From positions 1 through 38,604 of the forward strand of contig CAMNXD010000010.1 of assembly GCA_946566955.1 (NCBI GenBank): 38,604 bases of DNA, in the 5' to 3' direction. Of this stretch, positions 24,360 to 31,853 are shown one piece after another; position 1 is the stretch's first letter, and each line of letters opens with the position of its first letter. The translations under genes and the position numbers were made by a program. The DNA comes from an uncultured Clostridia bacterium (GTDB taxonomy: Bacteria > Bacillota > Clostridia > Oscillospirales > Acutalibacteraceae). The notes under the pieces were generated by a model. The model saw only the letters and a program-made list of their open reading frames with translations, was not told the DNA's origin and made no database searches.

Positions 24360-25499
24360 TCAATTTATGTATCCTACAACCTCATTAAGTACATTAAACA
24401 TAAGATCGTTGTTCGTGGAAAACCATGATTCATAATCCTTATCTGAAATAAGTATAGAAATAACTATATTTTTTCCAGGAAGGACAAAAAGCATAGCCTG
24501 ATGATTATTAGAACACCCTGATTTACTAAGGCATTCAACGGATTGATACTTTTCATCCACAGCTTTACTAAATCCTAAACAATATACTTGCTCAGGTGTT
24601 TTATCGGGGACTACATTTGAATGAATCTTCTTAATTTCATCTACCGACTTTTTTGACAAAATTTTAACTTTAGAATCTTCGCAAAATATTTCCCCAAATC
24701 TACATAAATCACTAGCAGTAGAAGATAATTCTCCGGCAGTATATGATGAGACAGCTAGTGGAGTAATATTTTTGCTATCTTCAAAAGCATAAGCAACATT
24801 AGTACCACCATTTGCAGCTTATTCTCCCAAACTAACTCCTGTGTTTTTTAAATCGAGAGGCGTGAAAATTTTCTGTTGTAGAAAATCCATGTATTTCTGC
24901 CCGGTTATCTTTTCAACTAGAATTTCTATTGGTATAATGCTATTATTGCAATAAAAAGAAGATTTTCCAGGCATAAATTTTAAATCTTGAGTTTTGATAA
25001 ATTCTAAAAATTTTTTTGTATAATTTTCATCGTATTCGTCACCTTCATAGCCATCTAAAAAGATACCCGACATGCCCGAGCTATAGCTTAAAAGCATTCT
25101 TGTAGTTATTTTTTTAAAGTTTTCGTATACCATAGAAAATTCAGGGATATACTCATAAATTGGTTCATCTATATCAAGCTTTCCTTCATCCACTAAAATC
25201 ATCGTGGCGACAGTAGCAAATATTTTACTTACATAAGCTATATTGAATCGTGTGTTTTTATTGATTTTTTCCTTTGATTTAATGTTTGAAAATCCAAAAC
25301 AATTTTGATACTCTATTTGTCCGTTTCCCGTGATAGCGATAGAAGCGCCGCCATTTTTTTAGTTAAGCTTTTCAGTTAGAATGCAATTTACATTTTTATA
25401 GGTACCGTGATCTTTTGCATAACAACTCAAAAGTCCAGCACAAATTAACAATACCCCTACGAACCTCACTAATTTTCTCAGTTTATTAATACTGCGCAC
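24360..25499 (-). pseudogene. Beta-lactamase-family serine hydrolase lipoprotein, inactivated
   Basis: A single frame runs from GTG 25499 to 24360, about 380 codons, interrupted by two TAA codons (near 25362 and 24820). The N-terminus is a lipoprotein signal with lipobox LLSC. The fold of class C beta-lactamases and PBP-like esterases is clear: FNIAYVSKIF where ISSVSK-type motifs place the catalytic Ser, TRMLLSYSSGMSG, and FYCNNS in place of YSN. The nucleophile Ser is Tyr here, so even readthrough would give a dead enzyme. No frameshifts are present, so decay is at an early stage. Confidence 0.85.
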
Positions 25500-25594
25500 T
25501 CTTCTTTCAGCATAGATTATAAAATCACTTAATTATTAAAGTATTATGCCCTTCAAAAATTGCTTTTTACAGCAATCGACATATTTCTACAAAT

Positions 25595-25678
25595 TGGTAC
25601 GGGTGACAGGACTCGAACCTGCACAGCTGAGCTACTAGGACCTAAACCTAGCGCGTCTACCAATTCCGCCACACCCGC
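25595..25678 (-). tRNA. tRNA-Leu (anticodon TAG)
   Basis: Minus-strand type II tRNA. Acceptor strands GCGGGTG and CACCCGT, anticodon stem CTAGG/CCTAG around TTTAGGT, a variable arm, T-arm CAGGTTCGAGTCCTG and an encoded CCA. Its promoter, on the minus strand, is TTGAAT (25714-25719) and TATAAT (25691-25696) with 17 bases between. Confidence 0.96.
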
Positions 25679-25690
25679 TTTTACTGAGTA

Positions 25691-25719
25691 ATTATATCAT
25701 AGATGCTTTTCGAATTCAA
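25691..25719 (-). promoter_or_regulatory. Promoter of tRNA-Leu(TAG)
   Basis: Minus-strand TTGAAT and TATAAT are separated by 17 bases. The -10 box ends 13 bases before the tRNA. Confidence 0.8.
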
Positions 25720-25749
25720 CAGTAAATTAAAATTAAATTTATTTAAAAA

Positions 25750-25790
25750 ATAAATCAATTACCCCTAAAAGTAATCACTTCTAAGGGTAA
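25750..25790 (-). terminator. Probable terminator of the AAA+ gene
   Basis: TTACCC (25759-25764) and GGGTAA (25785-25790) form an imperfect hairpin. On the minus strand it leads into TTGATTTATTTTTT. It lies just after the AAA+ stop. Confidence 0.5.
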
Positions 25791-25816
25791 AATATTCAAA
25801 ATATTGCAAGCTCAAA

Positions 25817-27889
25817 TTAGATTTGAAGTAAGCTTATAGCTTTTTCAACGTCAGTTATATAAAGAGTTATATCACTTAAACGTTTAGAAGCGCTTTCCTT
25901 AATTCTATGTTGTACAGCGCGTTCAGCAATTCTCTTTATATCTGCTCCGCAGCATCCTCTTAATCTTCCAACAAAATGATCAACGAACTCATCTAAAGGC
26001 ATTTGACCTTCTAACTTATAGCCATTGAAAGAAATTTTAAGTATTTTTCTTATTTCATCTTCTTGAGGTCTGGAAACTTCGCAAAGTTCTTCTAGACGTC
26101 CAGAGCGTTTAACAGCATTGTCTACTGAAGTCAACATATTTGTTGTTGCAAGAACCACTACGCCATCTGATGGTTTAAGAGCGTCGAGTTGAGCAAGTAA
26201 TGCAACTGTTTCTTTATCAGTTTTACCTGGTATTCTAGTAGAGCCTAAAGCGTCAATTTCATCGATGAGGAGCACTACAGTTTTTTCTCCACCAGCTGCA
26301 AGAGTTTTGGCCTCATTAAAGCATTTTCTTATTTCAACTTCCATGTCTGTGCCGTCTGTACTTCTCTTTAATAGGACTAAATCAAGTTTATTAGCAGCTG
26401 CAACAGAGTTTACGAGAGTTGTTTTTCCAGTTCCTGGCTCTCCATAAAGGATCATACCTTTTGGTGGAATACCTTTACCTGTTTTGGACCTTTGAACGTG
26501 AGCATCTATTAATTCTTCAATATTTTTAATAGCGTTTTCATACCCACCAACAACTTGGTCTAATTTTAATTGTCCGCTTCTGAGGAGTTCTAATTGCTTA
26601 TTAAAATCGCTTTTTGCTTCTAACTTACGTTCAGCTTTTTGTTTTTCACGGAATCTGTTTACTACGTCATTTTTGCTAGAAATTGCGCGAGCTAAACGTG
26701 CATTAAATAAAGTAAACTCTCTTTCAATTTCTTGAATATTGTCTATGCTTTCCATCTTATCTATTAATGAACTCAATTTTTTGTGAGATTCAGTAACTTC
26801 GCGTCTGAGCTCTTCAATTCTTGTGAGGTATTCATCTTCGATATCTTGAGAAGTAAACTCATCTGTTATTTTTTGCTCTATTTCTCTAACTTGGTTTGAG
26901 AAACGATCTCTAGATTCAGCTAAAACTTGTTTTTTTATAGAATCAGAAGCGCTGGTAATATCTTTAACAAGTTTATCAGAGCGATATTTTAAAGAATCTA
27001 ATTGAAGTTTTACATCAGAGAAGTAAGCATCTAAATTAGTGTTAAAAATTTCGATATTATCGTTACGAATATCGTCAGGTAAGACCATAGCGTCAAGTTT
27101 TTCTATTTCTGCTTTTATATCTGACTTAGTACCTTCAACTGCTTTACCAAAAGCTTCGTCAATAGATATGTCTTGAACGTCACGCATACAAACTTCCAAG
27201 TTTTTATTTATCATAGATAAGCCTGTACGTAAATTAATTTTGTAGTTTTGGAAAGCTTGATCTTGATTTTTCAATACATCTTTATTGTCATTATCTTCGG
27301 GTTTTTCCTCTTTAGCTTCAGCTTGTGAGCTAATATAGCTTTTAATTTTAAACTTTAGAACGTCTAAGTCGTTAATCAAATTTGCATAGTTTCTAAATTT
27401 TTGTCTATCAAGAAAAAAGTTTTTACGAGAATTCATCTCTAATTGCATTATCTCGGCATCGAATTCATTGCGTTTTCCGGCATCTAGAATTTTTTGAACG
27501 TCATTGCGGCAATCTTTAACGTGCTCTTCAAATTCTTTTTTAATGTCTGCAACTTCTTGCTTTTTATATATGTGCATGAATCCAGGATCAGTATATGCGC
27601 TAGCGCTATTCATTCCTCCAACTCCTGCTGCAGAACCTGCGGCTAGTGTTCCTAATACTAGTGAAGCTATTTTTTTACTTACGTGCTTATCCAAACTTTT
27701 ACCTCCTGCAATATTTTCTAATTGTTCTTCCGAAGTTTTTTCTATTTTTTCATAGCAAGAAACCAAAAATTTTTCAAATTCTTCTTGAGTTAACTTCGGA
27801 TTGGCGCTTAAACACATTTGATATAAATCTTCAATGTTTTTCTCATTCTGCATTTTTGATGTAGAATTTGCGTTTTGATTATTTTTCAT
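25817..27889 (-). CDS. AAA+ ATPase with double-glycine leader and internal signal-peptide-like segment
   Basis: A 690-residue protein; the ATG at 27889 follows GAGGAG by seven bases. Residues 15-63 read like a Nif11/double-glycine leader (LTQEEFEKFL, then EEQLENIAGG, Gly62-Gly63). Directly after it, residues 72-98 look like a Sec signal peptide (KKIASLVLGTLAAGSAAG ending ASA-Y). Residues 105-445 are long coiled coil. Residues 446-690 are a classical AAA domain: Walker A GEPGTGKT (483-490), Walker B VVLLIDEID (538-546), sensor 1 ATTN, KRSGRLEE where the arginine finger sits, and GAD (648-650). The domain is of the FtsH/spastin group, but no protease follows. It has its own strong promoter. Export of an intact ATPase to a place with ATP, such as host cytosol, is an inference. 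Confidence 0.88.
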   Translation of the reverse strand: MKNNQNANSTSKMQNEKNIEDLYQMCLSANPKLTQEEFEKFLVSCYEKIEKTSEEQLENIAGGKSLDKHVSKKIASLVLGTLAAGSAAGVGGMNSASAYTDPGFMHIYKKQEVADIKKEFEEHVKDCRNDVQKILDAGKRNEFDAEIMQLEMNSRKNFFLDRQKFRNYANLINDLDVLKFKIKSYISSQAEAKEEKPEDNDNKDVLKNQDQAFQNYKINLRTGLSMINKNLEVCMRDVQDISIDEAFGKAVEGTKSDIKAEIEKLDAMVLPDDIRNDNIEIFNTNLDAYFSDVKLQLDSLKYRSDKLVKDITSASDSIKKQVLAESRDRFSNQVREIEQKITDEFTSQDIEDEYLTRIEELRREVTESHKKLSSLIDKMESIDNIQEIEREFTLFNARLARAISSKNDVVNRFREKQKAERKLEAKSDFNKQLELLRSGQLKLDQVVGGYENAIKNIEELIDAHVQRSKTGKGIPPKGMILYGEPGTGKTTLVNSVAAANKLDLVLLKRSTDGTDMEVEIRKCFNEAKTLAAGGEKTVVLLIDEIDALGSTRIPGKTDKETVALLAQLDALKPSDGVVVLATTNMLTSVDNAVKRSGRLEELCEVSRPQEDEIRKILKISFNGYKLEGQMPLDEFVDHFVGRLRGCCGADIKRIAERAVQHRIKESASKRLSDITLYITDVEKAISLLQI

Positions 27890-27954
27890 AACAACACTCC
27901 TCACTTTTTAAATGAATCTTGAAATTTTATTATTTTGATATAACTACATTTTCA

Positions 27955-27983
27955 ATTCTATCAATAATTTTTTATTTTGTCAA
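27955..27983 (-). promoter_or_regulatory. Strong sigma-A promoter of the AAA+ gene
   Basis: On the minus strand TTGACA (27978-27983) and TAGAAT (27955-27960) are 17 bases apart, about 65 bases before the ATG. This is close to consensus, so high vegetative expression is likely. Confidence 0.82.
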
Positions 27984-28344
27984 GTGTGTTTTAAAGAGAT
28001 TTAATTTTTTATTTTTTAAATTATGCGTTAAAGTTTCTAAACTTTGCATTTGAAAATTCGATTAATATGCTGGAGATATAATATAATTTCTTGAAATTTA
28101 GACTTTATTTGCATTAAAGTTTACGACTGCATTTTTGTTAAATTAATGTTGATATCAAATTTATTTAATATAAAATTACAATTCTTAGCCTGATGATTAA
28201 TATTACTACCGCGGCATACTTGCTTTTTAAAAGTAATTTTATCTGAAATTATAAAAGTTTTATTTATTAAAATAACGACTAAGAATTATACATGAATAAA
28301 TTTATTTTGTTTAATAAATGGCTTAGTTTTAGTACTTAAGATTT
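27984..28344. other. Intergenic stretch with a long-range inverted repeat
   Basis: No gene seen. AATTCTTAG (28180-28188) and CTAAGAATT (28279-28287) are perfect inverted copies about 90 bases apart. No T-run or ribosome site gives them a role. Confidence 0.35.
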
Positions 28345-29268
28345 TTATCCTGCAGTTGTGCTGGTGCTATCAGCTGATGTTGATAAGGACATAAGTCCGC
28401 TCCATGCTTTAATTATCCATTCTTCGATATTTCCATTTTCTCTGTTTTCAGTAATTACCTTATTTATACTCGACTGCAGTTCTTCATTATTTTTCATCAT
28501 AGCAATAAATAATCCTTGATCTTCCGGTGCTTCTGGAATCGTGATATCAGTATTAATAATTTCCGTATTATCTTTTAAACTATCTCCGATGTCTTTATCA
28601 TCTGCCGCCATTATATCTACTTCTCCAGATTTAACTTTTTCCATGCACTCATTAATGCTTGAGCAAGAGACTAAACTTGCATTAGGCAGTTGAGTTTGAA
28701 CCATGCTTTCTTGATCTGTATCCTTTACAACTGCAATTTTTGCTGTTTCAAAATCGCTGAATGATTTAAATTTTTCTTTATTGTTTTGAAGTGCGAAAGT
28801 GGATACAGTTCCAATTTCCCATGGCCAGTAAGATTTGCTTAGATTAAATCTTTCTTTCATTTCAGGAGAAGCTTCTAAGGAACCTATAGCAAAGTCAATT
28901 TCTCCCTTTTCAAGAGAATTCAGCATAGCTTCTTTTTCACTGCTATCAATAAATTTTACTTTTACTTCTTCTCCTATTTCTTTTGCAATAGCGTTAGCAA
29001 TGTCAACTTCGTAGCCGGAATCGTTACCTTCTTTATCTTTAAAGAAATCGAATCCTTCGGTTTTAACGCCAACTATGAGCTCACCTCTACTTTTAATTGC
29101 ACTTGGAGTATGAGAGGTGACTAAGCTTTGTTGAGGAACTGTTTCTTCGGTTTGGGATTGAGCTGAGTTATCCGATGAATTTTGTTTAGAATCTTGGTTT
29201 CCACAAGCGCAAAGCCCTCCTACGAGTACTCCTGCTAATAACATACATTTTAAATCTTTAACTTTCAT
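28345..29268 (-). CDS. Amino-acid-type solute-binding lipoprotein (family 3)
   Basis: A 307-residue lipoprotein. The signal peptide ends in a GLCAC lipobox, a Ser/Gln/Thr-rich linker follows to about residue 55, then a family 3 binding domain: SRGELIVGVKTEGFDFF, GYEVDIANAIAKEIG, LEKGEIDFAIGSLEASPEMK, KIAVVKDTDQESM and VKSGEVDIMAADD. It binds a polar amino acid or similar ligand for an ABC importer. GGAAGGAG precedes the ATG. No permease or ATPase is adjacent; the fused gene at 37509 carries its own binding domain. The C-terminus is a low-complexity Ser/Thr tail. Confidence 0.9.
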   Translation of the reverse strand: MKVKDLKCMLLAGVLVGGLCACGNQDSKQNSSDNSAQSQTEETVPQQSLVTSHTPSAIKSRGELIVGVKTEGFDFFKDKEGNDSGYEVDIANAIAKEIGEEVKVKFIDSSEKEAMLNSLEKGEIDFAIGSLEASPEMKERFNLSKSYWPWEIGTVSTFALQNNKEKFKSFSDFETAKIAVVKDTDQESMVQTQLPNASLVSCSSINECMEKVKSGEVDIMAADDKDIGDSLKDNTEIINTDITIPEAPEDQGLFIAMMKNNEELQSSINKVITENRENGNIEEWIIKAWSGLMSLSTSADSTSTTAG

Positions 29269-29368
29269 AATTTATTCTCCTTCCTTTAACCTTTACTTTT
29301 GATATAGATAAAAATGGATTTACTAAGTTTAGGGAGCTATAAAGTAACTCTAGTTTTGATTTTTTAAT

Positions 29369-29764
29369 TTAGGGGTTAGACTTACTTTTTTTACTCTCTG
29401 AATAAGACTTAATTAAATTACCGAGCTGCTCGATTGCTGGATCAAAGACTTTAGCGGAGGCGTATCCTTTATTATATTCATCCATGATTTCCATCCAATC
29501 CTCGAATGTACCCCCTCCAACTTCCTTTAGCTCATTTTCTTCCACCTTTAGATGTTTTGATGAAGTGTTAGAAGCAATTATTTGTTTAAGCTTTGTAACA
29601 AGGAGGTCAAAACTTTTAAATTCTTGCAATGTGTAACCAGGGACTAATTTTTGGGCATAATTAAAGGCATCATCGAAATTTTTAGTTTCGCAGAATGCGG
29701 AAAGTTTTTCAGGACTCGAATTCAAGATTTTAATTAGCTTTAAAGAATTTTCGCTTAATTTCAT
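29369..29764 (-). CDS. Nif11-like leader peptide with a double-glycine motif and 46-residue tail
   Basis: A 131-residue protein; the ATG at 29764 has an AAAGGAGAG site, and an upstream in-frame start lacks one. Residues 1-85 fit a Nif11-type leader: helical SPEKLSAFCETKNFDDAFNY, PGYTLQEFKSF, and EENELKEVGGG (Gly83-85), where C39-peptidase ABC transporters cut. The tail (TFEDWMEIMDEYNKGYASAK onward) has no Cys, so lanthionine or sactionine rings are excluded. No modifying enzyme or transporter lies nearby. It could be an exported unmodified peptide, a precursor acted on by enzymes elsewhere, or a small exported protein. Confidence 0.72.
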   Translation of the reverse strand: MKLSENSLKLIKILNSSPEKLSAFCETKNFDDAFNYAQKLVPGYTLQEFKSFDLLVTKLKQIIASNTSSKHLKVEENELKEVGGGTFEDWMEIMDEYNKGYASAKVFDPAIEQLGNLIKSYSESKKSKSNP

Positions 29765-30015
29765 AATTATTGCTCTCCTTTCCTTGGTAAATTGATTATT
29801 ATTATAAATATAATGTGCTTGAGAAGTGAATATAAAAGAATTTAAGTTTAATCTTGATAATCTATCCACATTCCGATAATAATTTTATTATAAACTTACA
29901 AATTAGTCAATAGAATTAATGATTTTTAATATTATTTATTAAATATTAATATTTATTTCGGCATGAATGAAAGCGATTTAATTTGTAAAACTAAAAATAA
30001 GGAGGGGATTTTTAA

Positions 30016-30762
30016 ATGAAGAAAGATAAATATAGTCAAAAACATGAATCCGAGGAAAAAGATGACCCAGGGAAAAAAGTTCCAACAGGAAGTGAAAAGC
30101 AGTATGAGCGCATACAAAATATTGGTTCGGTTATAACTGGAAGTAAAAATAGCAAAATATATTGTCTTACAATTATTGGTCAGATTGAAGGTCATACGTA
30201 TTTGCCACCAGAAAACAAAGCCACAAAGTATGAGCATATAATTCCTGAATTAGTTGCTATTGAAGAAGATCCCAATATAAAAGGACTTCTTTTGCTACTT
30301 AATACTGTTGGTGGCGATATAGAAGCTGGACTTGCTATTGCAGAGCTAATCGCAGGAATGAGCAAACCTACTGTCTCGATGGTAATAGGAGGAGGGCATT
30401 CTATAGGAGTACCTTTAGCGGTATGTACTGATAAATCTTTTATAGCTAAATCGGCCACCATGACGATTCATCCTGTGCGAACTACAGGTATGGTCCTCGG
30501 AAGTTCACAGTCGTTTGAATATTTAAAACGTATGCAAGAGCGGATAGCAAATTTTGTGGTAGAAAATTCTAAAATTACTAAAGAAAGATTTTATAAGCTT
30601 TGTATGAACACCAAGGAGCTTGCAATGGATGTTGGTACTGTTGTAGAAGGGGAAGAGGCCGTCAAAGAAGGACTCATCGATAAATGTGGTACGCTTTCAG
30701 AAGCATTAGAATGTTTGTATAAAGCAGGAAACAAAAGAAAAAACAGAAAAAATAAAAATTAA
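30016..30762 (+). CDS. tepA: ClpP-class protease TepA
   Basis: A 248-residue serine protease of the ClpP/TepA family. A charged N-terminal tail (1-45) leads into the ClpP fold: LLLLLNTVGGDIEAGLAIAE, the nucleophile block IGGGHSIG (Ser129) and MTIHPVR (His152). TepA, or YmfB, is a cytoplasmic ClpP-like protein found beside spoIIIE in spore formers, and a spoIIIE/ftsK gene lies two genes on here. AAGGAGG precedes the ATG. The Lys/Arg/Asn-rich C-terminus is unusual in composition but lies outside the catalytic fold. Confidence 0.9.
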   Translation: MKKDKYSQKHESEEKDDPGKKVPTGSEKQYERIQNIGSVITGSKNSKIYCLTIIGQIEGHTYLPPENKATKYEHIIPELVAIEEDPNIKGLLLLLNTVGGDIEAGLAIAELIAGMSKPTVSMVIGGGHSIGVPLAVCTDKSFIAKSATMTIHPVRTTGMVLGSSQSFEYLKRMQERIANFVVENSKITKERFYKLCMNTKELAMDVGTVVEGEEAVKEGLIDKCGTLSEALECLYKAGNKRKNRKNKN

Positions 30763-30770
30763 AACTTTAC

Positions 30771-30793
30771 GCCGTATGTTAGTATCATGCGGC
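30771..30793 (+). terminator. Hairpin after tepA, possible terminator
   Basis: GCCGTATG pairs with CATGCGGC (one T-G pair) across TTAGTAT. The T-run after it is interrupted (AAATTTATTTT), so it may be weak. Confidence 0.5.
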
Positions 30794-30902
30794 AAATTTA
30801 TTTTGCCTTAAATTTTTTGTTTGAAAGTATTGCGATTATAATTTAAACTTATAAAGTGTCATATAACTATAAAACAAGTTTAAAAACGTAAGGAGTAAGA
30901 CA

Positions 30903-31853
30903 ATGGGAATATTTGACGCTATAATTCAAGGAATCGTTCAAGGCTTAACTGAGTTTTTACCCGTTTCAAGTAGTGGGCACTTACTTATATCTCAGCACAT
31001 TTTAGGAGTAAGAGAAAATAACTTATTTTTCAACGTAATGCTTCACATTGGGACTTTAATAGCAGTTTTAGCGGTTTACAGAAAAGAAATTTTAGAGCTT
31101 ATAATGGCTTTTTTTCGCATGCTTGGTAAAGCTATAAGAGGTAATTTTAGCATTAAAAAGTCGGACGCAAGCGAGCAAATGGTGATTATGATTGCTATTG
31201 GACTTTTACCGCTAGTTTTGCTTTTCTTGCCCATCCCCGGAAGCGGTATGAGTATAAAAGATGTTGCTGAGGAGCTTTCGAGTGAGAGCAACATAATTAT
31301 TGCTGGTCTTGCTTTGATATTAACCAGCGTTTTAATAAATAAAGGAATTCACGTAAAACAATATTCTAAGTTTAAAAATATAAAGTATGATACCTATAGC
31401 GGTAATGATATTTGCGTCGGAAAAACTCATATGAGTTTTATGGATGCTCTTTGGATAGGAATAATGCAGTTAATAGCTGCTATATTCCCTGGAATATCAC
31501 GTTCAGGTTCCACTTTGTCTGTTGGACTTTTAAGAGGGATAAGCAAAAAAACTGCTTTAGATTATTCATTTATACTTGGCATTCCTGCTATACTTGCCGC
31601 TTCGCTTTTAGAGTTTAAGGAGGTTTTAGATCAAAACTTAATTTCTTCTATTGATTTTATCCCGTTGTTAGTTGGAGTTGTTGTATCGGCGGTTGTGGGA
31701 TTTTTATCTATAAAGCTTTTTAGGTGGCTTTTGAAAACTGATAAAATGATGATATTCGTAATTTATACTTTTATAATGGGAATTTTAGCCGTTGTTGTGG
31801 GAATCTTTGAAAAAATTAAAGGATTTAACATTTTTACTGGTGCTGCTCTATGA
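30903..31853 (+). CDS. uppP: Undecaprenyl-diphosphate phosphatase UppP (BacA)
   Basis: A 316-residue integral membrane enzyme that recycles undecaprenyl diphosphate to the monophosphate carrier lipid for wall synthesis; its loss lowers bacitracin tolerance. The two family signatures are complete: IIQGIVQGLTEFLPVSSSGH (8-26 region) and FPGISRSGSTLSVGLLRG. About eight membrane helices are visible. AAGGAG lies before the ATG. The stop overlaps the next gene's start by four bases (ATGA), so the two are coupled. The central loop is somewhat longer than in short family members. Confidence 0.97.
   Translation: MGIFDAIIQGIVQGLTEFLPVSSSGHLLISQHILGVRENNLFFNVMLHIGTLIAVLAVYRKEILELIMAFFRMLGKAIRGNFSIKKSDASEQMVIMIAIGLLPLVLLFLPIPGSGMSIKDVAEELSSESNIIIAGLALILTSVLINKGIHVKQYSKFKNIKYDTYSGNDICVGKTHMSFMDALWIGIMQLIAAIFPGISRSGSTLSVGLLRGISKKTALDYSFILGIPAILAASLLEFKEVLDQNLISSIDFIPLLVGVVVSAVVGFLSIKLFRWLLKTDKMMIFVIYTFIMGILAVVVGIFEKIKGFNIFTGAAL

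Noticed and set aside
24360-25202. Two separate small genes in the beta-lactamase region.
   Set aside because: The pieces lie in one frame with the upstream lipoprotein start and are parts of one hydrolase split by TAA codons.
21694-25499. Possible stop-codon reassignment, because several genes contain in-frame stops.
   Set aside because: TAA, TAG and TGA all occur, frameshifts accompany them, and intact genes across the window use ordinary stops. Gene decay explains it better.
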